From positions 203,652 through 267,651 of the forward strand of contig NZ_QXQA01000007.1 in NCBI RefSeq assembly GCF_003583765.1: a stretch of DNA of 64,000 bases, in the 5' to 3' direction. Positions within the stretch are counted from its first letter, which is position 1; each line of letters starts with the position of its first letter. Under the pieces are notes generated by a model. That model saw only the letters and a list, made by a program, of their open reading frames with translations, was not told the origin of the DNA and made no database searches. Positions 63,136 to 64,000 of this stretch are shown piece by piece. The translations under genes were made by a program, and so were the position numbers. Source of the stretch: Paenibacillus nanensis (GTDB lineage: Bacteria > Bacillota > Bacilli > Paenibacillales > Paenibacillaceae).

Positions 63136-63840
63136 AGGTCAGCCAGACGCGGTAGATGCTGGAATCGCATCGGTTCTGGGCAAATAGTGACGCCACGCGA
63201 TACTAAAAGCTTGGAGCGAGCTGATCTCGAGCAAATTGTGACGCCACGCGCAACTAGTTGTGCGAACCGCATCGGTTCTGAGCAAGTAGTGACGCCACGC
63301 GATACTAAAAGCTTGGAGCGAGCTGATCTCGAGCAAATAGTGACGCCACACGCAACTAGTTGTGCGAACCGCATCGGTTCTGAGCAAGTAGTGACGCCAC
63401 GCGATACTAATAGCTTGGAGCGAGCTGATCTCAAGCAAATAGTGACGCCACGCGCAACTAGTTGTGCGAACCGCATCGGTTCTGAGCAAGTAGTGACGCC
63501 ACGCGATACTAAAAGCTTGGAGCGAGCCGATCTCAAGCAAATAGTGACGCCATACGCAACTAGTTGTGCGAACCGCATCGGTTCTGAGCAAGTAGTGACG
63601 CCACGCGATACTATAAGCTTGGAGCGAGCTACTCTCGAGCAAATAGTGATGCCACGCGCAACTAGTTGTGCGAACCGCATCGGTTCTGAGCAAATAGTGA
63701 CGCCACGCGATACTAAAAGTCTGGAGTGAGCTACTCTCGAGCAAATAGTGACGCTAGGCGATACTAAAAGCCCGGAGTGAGCTACTCTCAAGCAAATAGT
63801 GACGCCACACGCAACTAGTTGTGAGAACCGCGATGACGTA
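63136..63840. repeat. 51-bp-unit tandem array, two alternating unit types
   Basis: Thirteen 51-bp units stay in exact phase from 63187 to 63840, with one degenerate unit before. A-type units start at 63187, 63289, 63391, 63493, 63595, 63697 and 63748; B-type at 63238, 63340, 63442, 63544, 63646 and 63799 (the last shortened). Both begin GTGACGCCACGCG; B contains the palindromes CAACTAGTTG and GAACCG-CAT-CGGTTC. Since 51 is divisible by three, open frames of up to 229 codons run through it on both strands, but no start signal or codon bias supports a protein. It fills the gap between phoP and the right-edge gene. Confidence 0.9.
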
Positions 63841-63882
63841 AAATAAGTTGTGTACCAAGTTTTGGTTCTTCACACACAAAAA

Positions 63883-63930
63883 AGTAGGGTATCCTCGGGA
63901 TTGCTGAAGTCACCGAAGGAGGACCCTACT
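63883..63930 (+). promoter_or_regulatory. Hairpin sequestering the ribosome binding site of the right-edge gene
   Basis: AGTAGGGT (63883-63890) pairs with ACCCTACT (63923-63930), and CCTC (63893-63896) with GAGG (63919-63922) across a two-base bulge. The right arm includes the ribosome binding site AAGGAGG (63916-63922), so translation from readthrough transcripts should be blocked, as described for several transposase genes. Confidence 0.6.
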
Positions 63931-63932
63931 CA

Positions 63933-64000
63933 ATGACTACTATACCCGAAAATCTGTTTACTGATCTACTTGAAAATACTGTTACAAAGCTTCTGAAAGA
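63933..64000 (+). CDS. N-terminus of a possible transposase, cut by the window edge
   Basis: ATG 63933 follows GAAGGAGG with a suitable spacing and opens a frame of 22 residues (MTTIPENLFTDLL and then ENTVTKLLK) to the window end. The short helical start and the hairpin over its ribosome binding site suggest an insertion-sequence transposase, possibly IS256-like, but too little is present to name the family. The left end of such an element might lie around 63851-63870 (TGTACCAAGTTTTGG). Confidence 0.4.
   Translation, partial: MTTIPENLFTDLLENTVTKLLK

Noticed and set aside
63102..63791. Repeat proteins of 180-229 residues encoded in the tandem array
   Set aside because: The unit length (51 bp) is a multiple of three, so open frames arise on both strands at once; no gene signals are present.
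63187..63840. CRISPR array or plasmid iterons
   Set aside because: Units abut with no spacers, and no replication initiator or cas gene is nearby.
1..64000. tRNA, rRNA, riboswitch or prophage genes
   Set aside because: No cloverleaf-like clusters, ribosomal motifs, aptamer-like leaders or phage structural genes were recognised by eye; a covariance-model search would be needed to exclude small RNAs.

Overview
The window looks like a chromosomal segment of a spore-forming, moderately high-GC Firmicute of the Paenibacillaceae (Paenibacillus or Cohnella type). The evidence is a clear GerE homologue, a YhcN/YlaJ sporulation lipoprotein, strong AGGAGG-type ribosome binding sites with frequent TTG/GTG starts, an S-layer-homology protein, a PhoP/PhoR pair, and three separate YesM/YesN-type two-component systems tied to sugar-binding lipoproteins. 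I see no rRNA, tRNA, CRISPR-cas or prophage genes. One possible insertion sequence begins at the right edge.

Layout: 1-1.5 kb is a decayed edge (nucleotidyltransferase remnant, small hydrophobic ORF, broken frames). From 1.5 to 11 kb there is a sporulation lipoprotein followed by an envelope-glycan cluster. Its dehydrogenase, oxidoreductase, aminotransferase, acetyltransferase and 2-epimerase match the WbpA-B-E-D-I route to UDP-diacetamido-mannuronic acid, accompanied by two glycosyltransferases and an FkbM methyltransferase. From 11.2 to 17.2 kb, four tightly packed genes encode a giant double GT-C glycosyltransferase, a GtrB-type GT2, a GtrA flippase and a class D sortase, which reads as an extracytoplasmic glycosylation/anchoring unit. 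gerE (with a good sigma-K-type promoter) and an SLH-GH18 protein follow.

From 19.6 to 20.5 kb lies an array of about 16 palindromes. It is followed (20.7-29.6 kb) by a sugar ABC importer (two permeases, binding protein), a second paralogous binding protein, a YesN regulator and a YesM kinase. Then come catalase, a TPR protein, an orphan Spo0B-type kinase, the SWIM/SNF2 pair ywqB-ywqA with a small third gene, and a binding protein-kinase-regulator-NagZ operon that lacks permeases (38.8-45.3 kb). From 45.4 to 50.1 kb are a small repeat patch, a double-HD phosphohydrolase, a flavin-reductase-like protein, a DHA2 drug exporter and a WYL regulator.

From 50.3 to 59.3 kb is an alpha-galactoside locus: two permeases diverge from kinase, regulator, binding protein and a GH36 alpha-galactosidase. 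A BASS-family transporter, phoR and phoP follow. The right end is a 51-bp-unit tandem array next to a possible transposase gene whose ribosome binding site sits in a hairpin.

None of the three sugar systems encodes an ATPase, so a shared MsmX-like ATPase elsewhere is implied (inference). All functions are from sequence reading alone; no database search was run.
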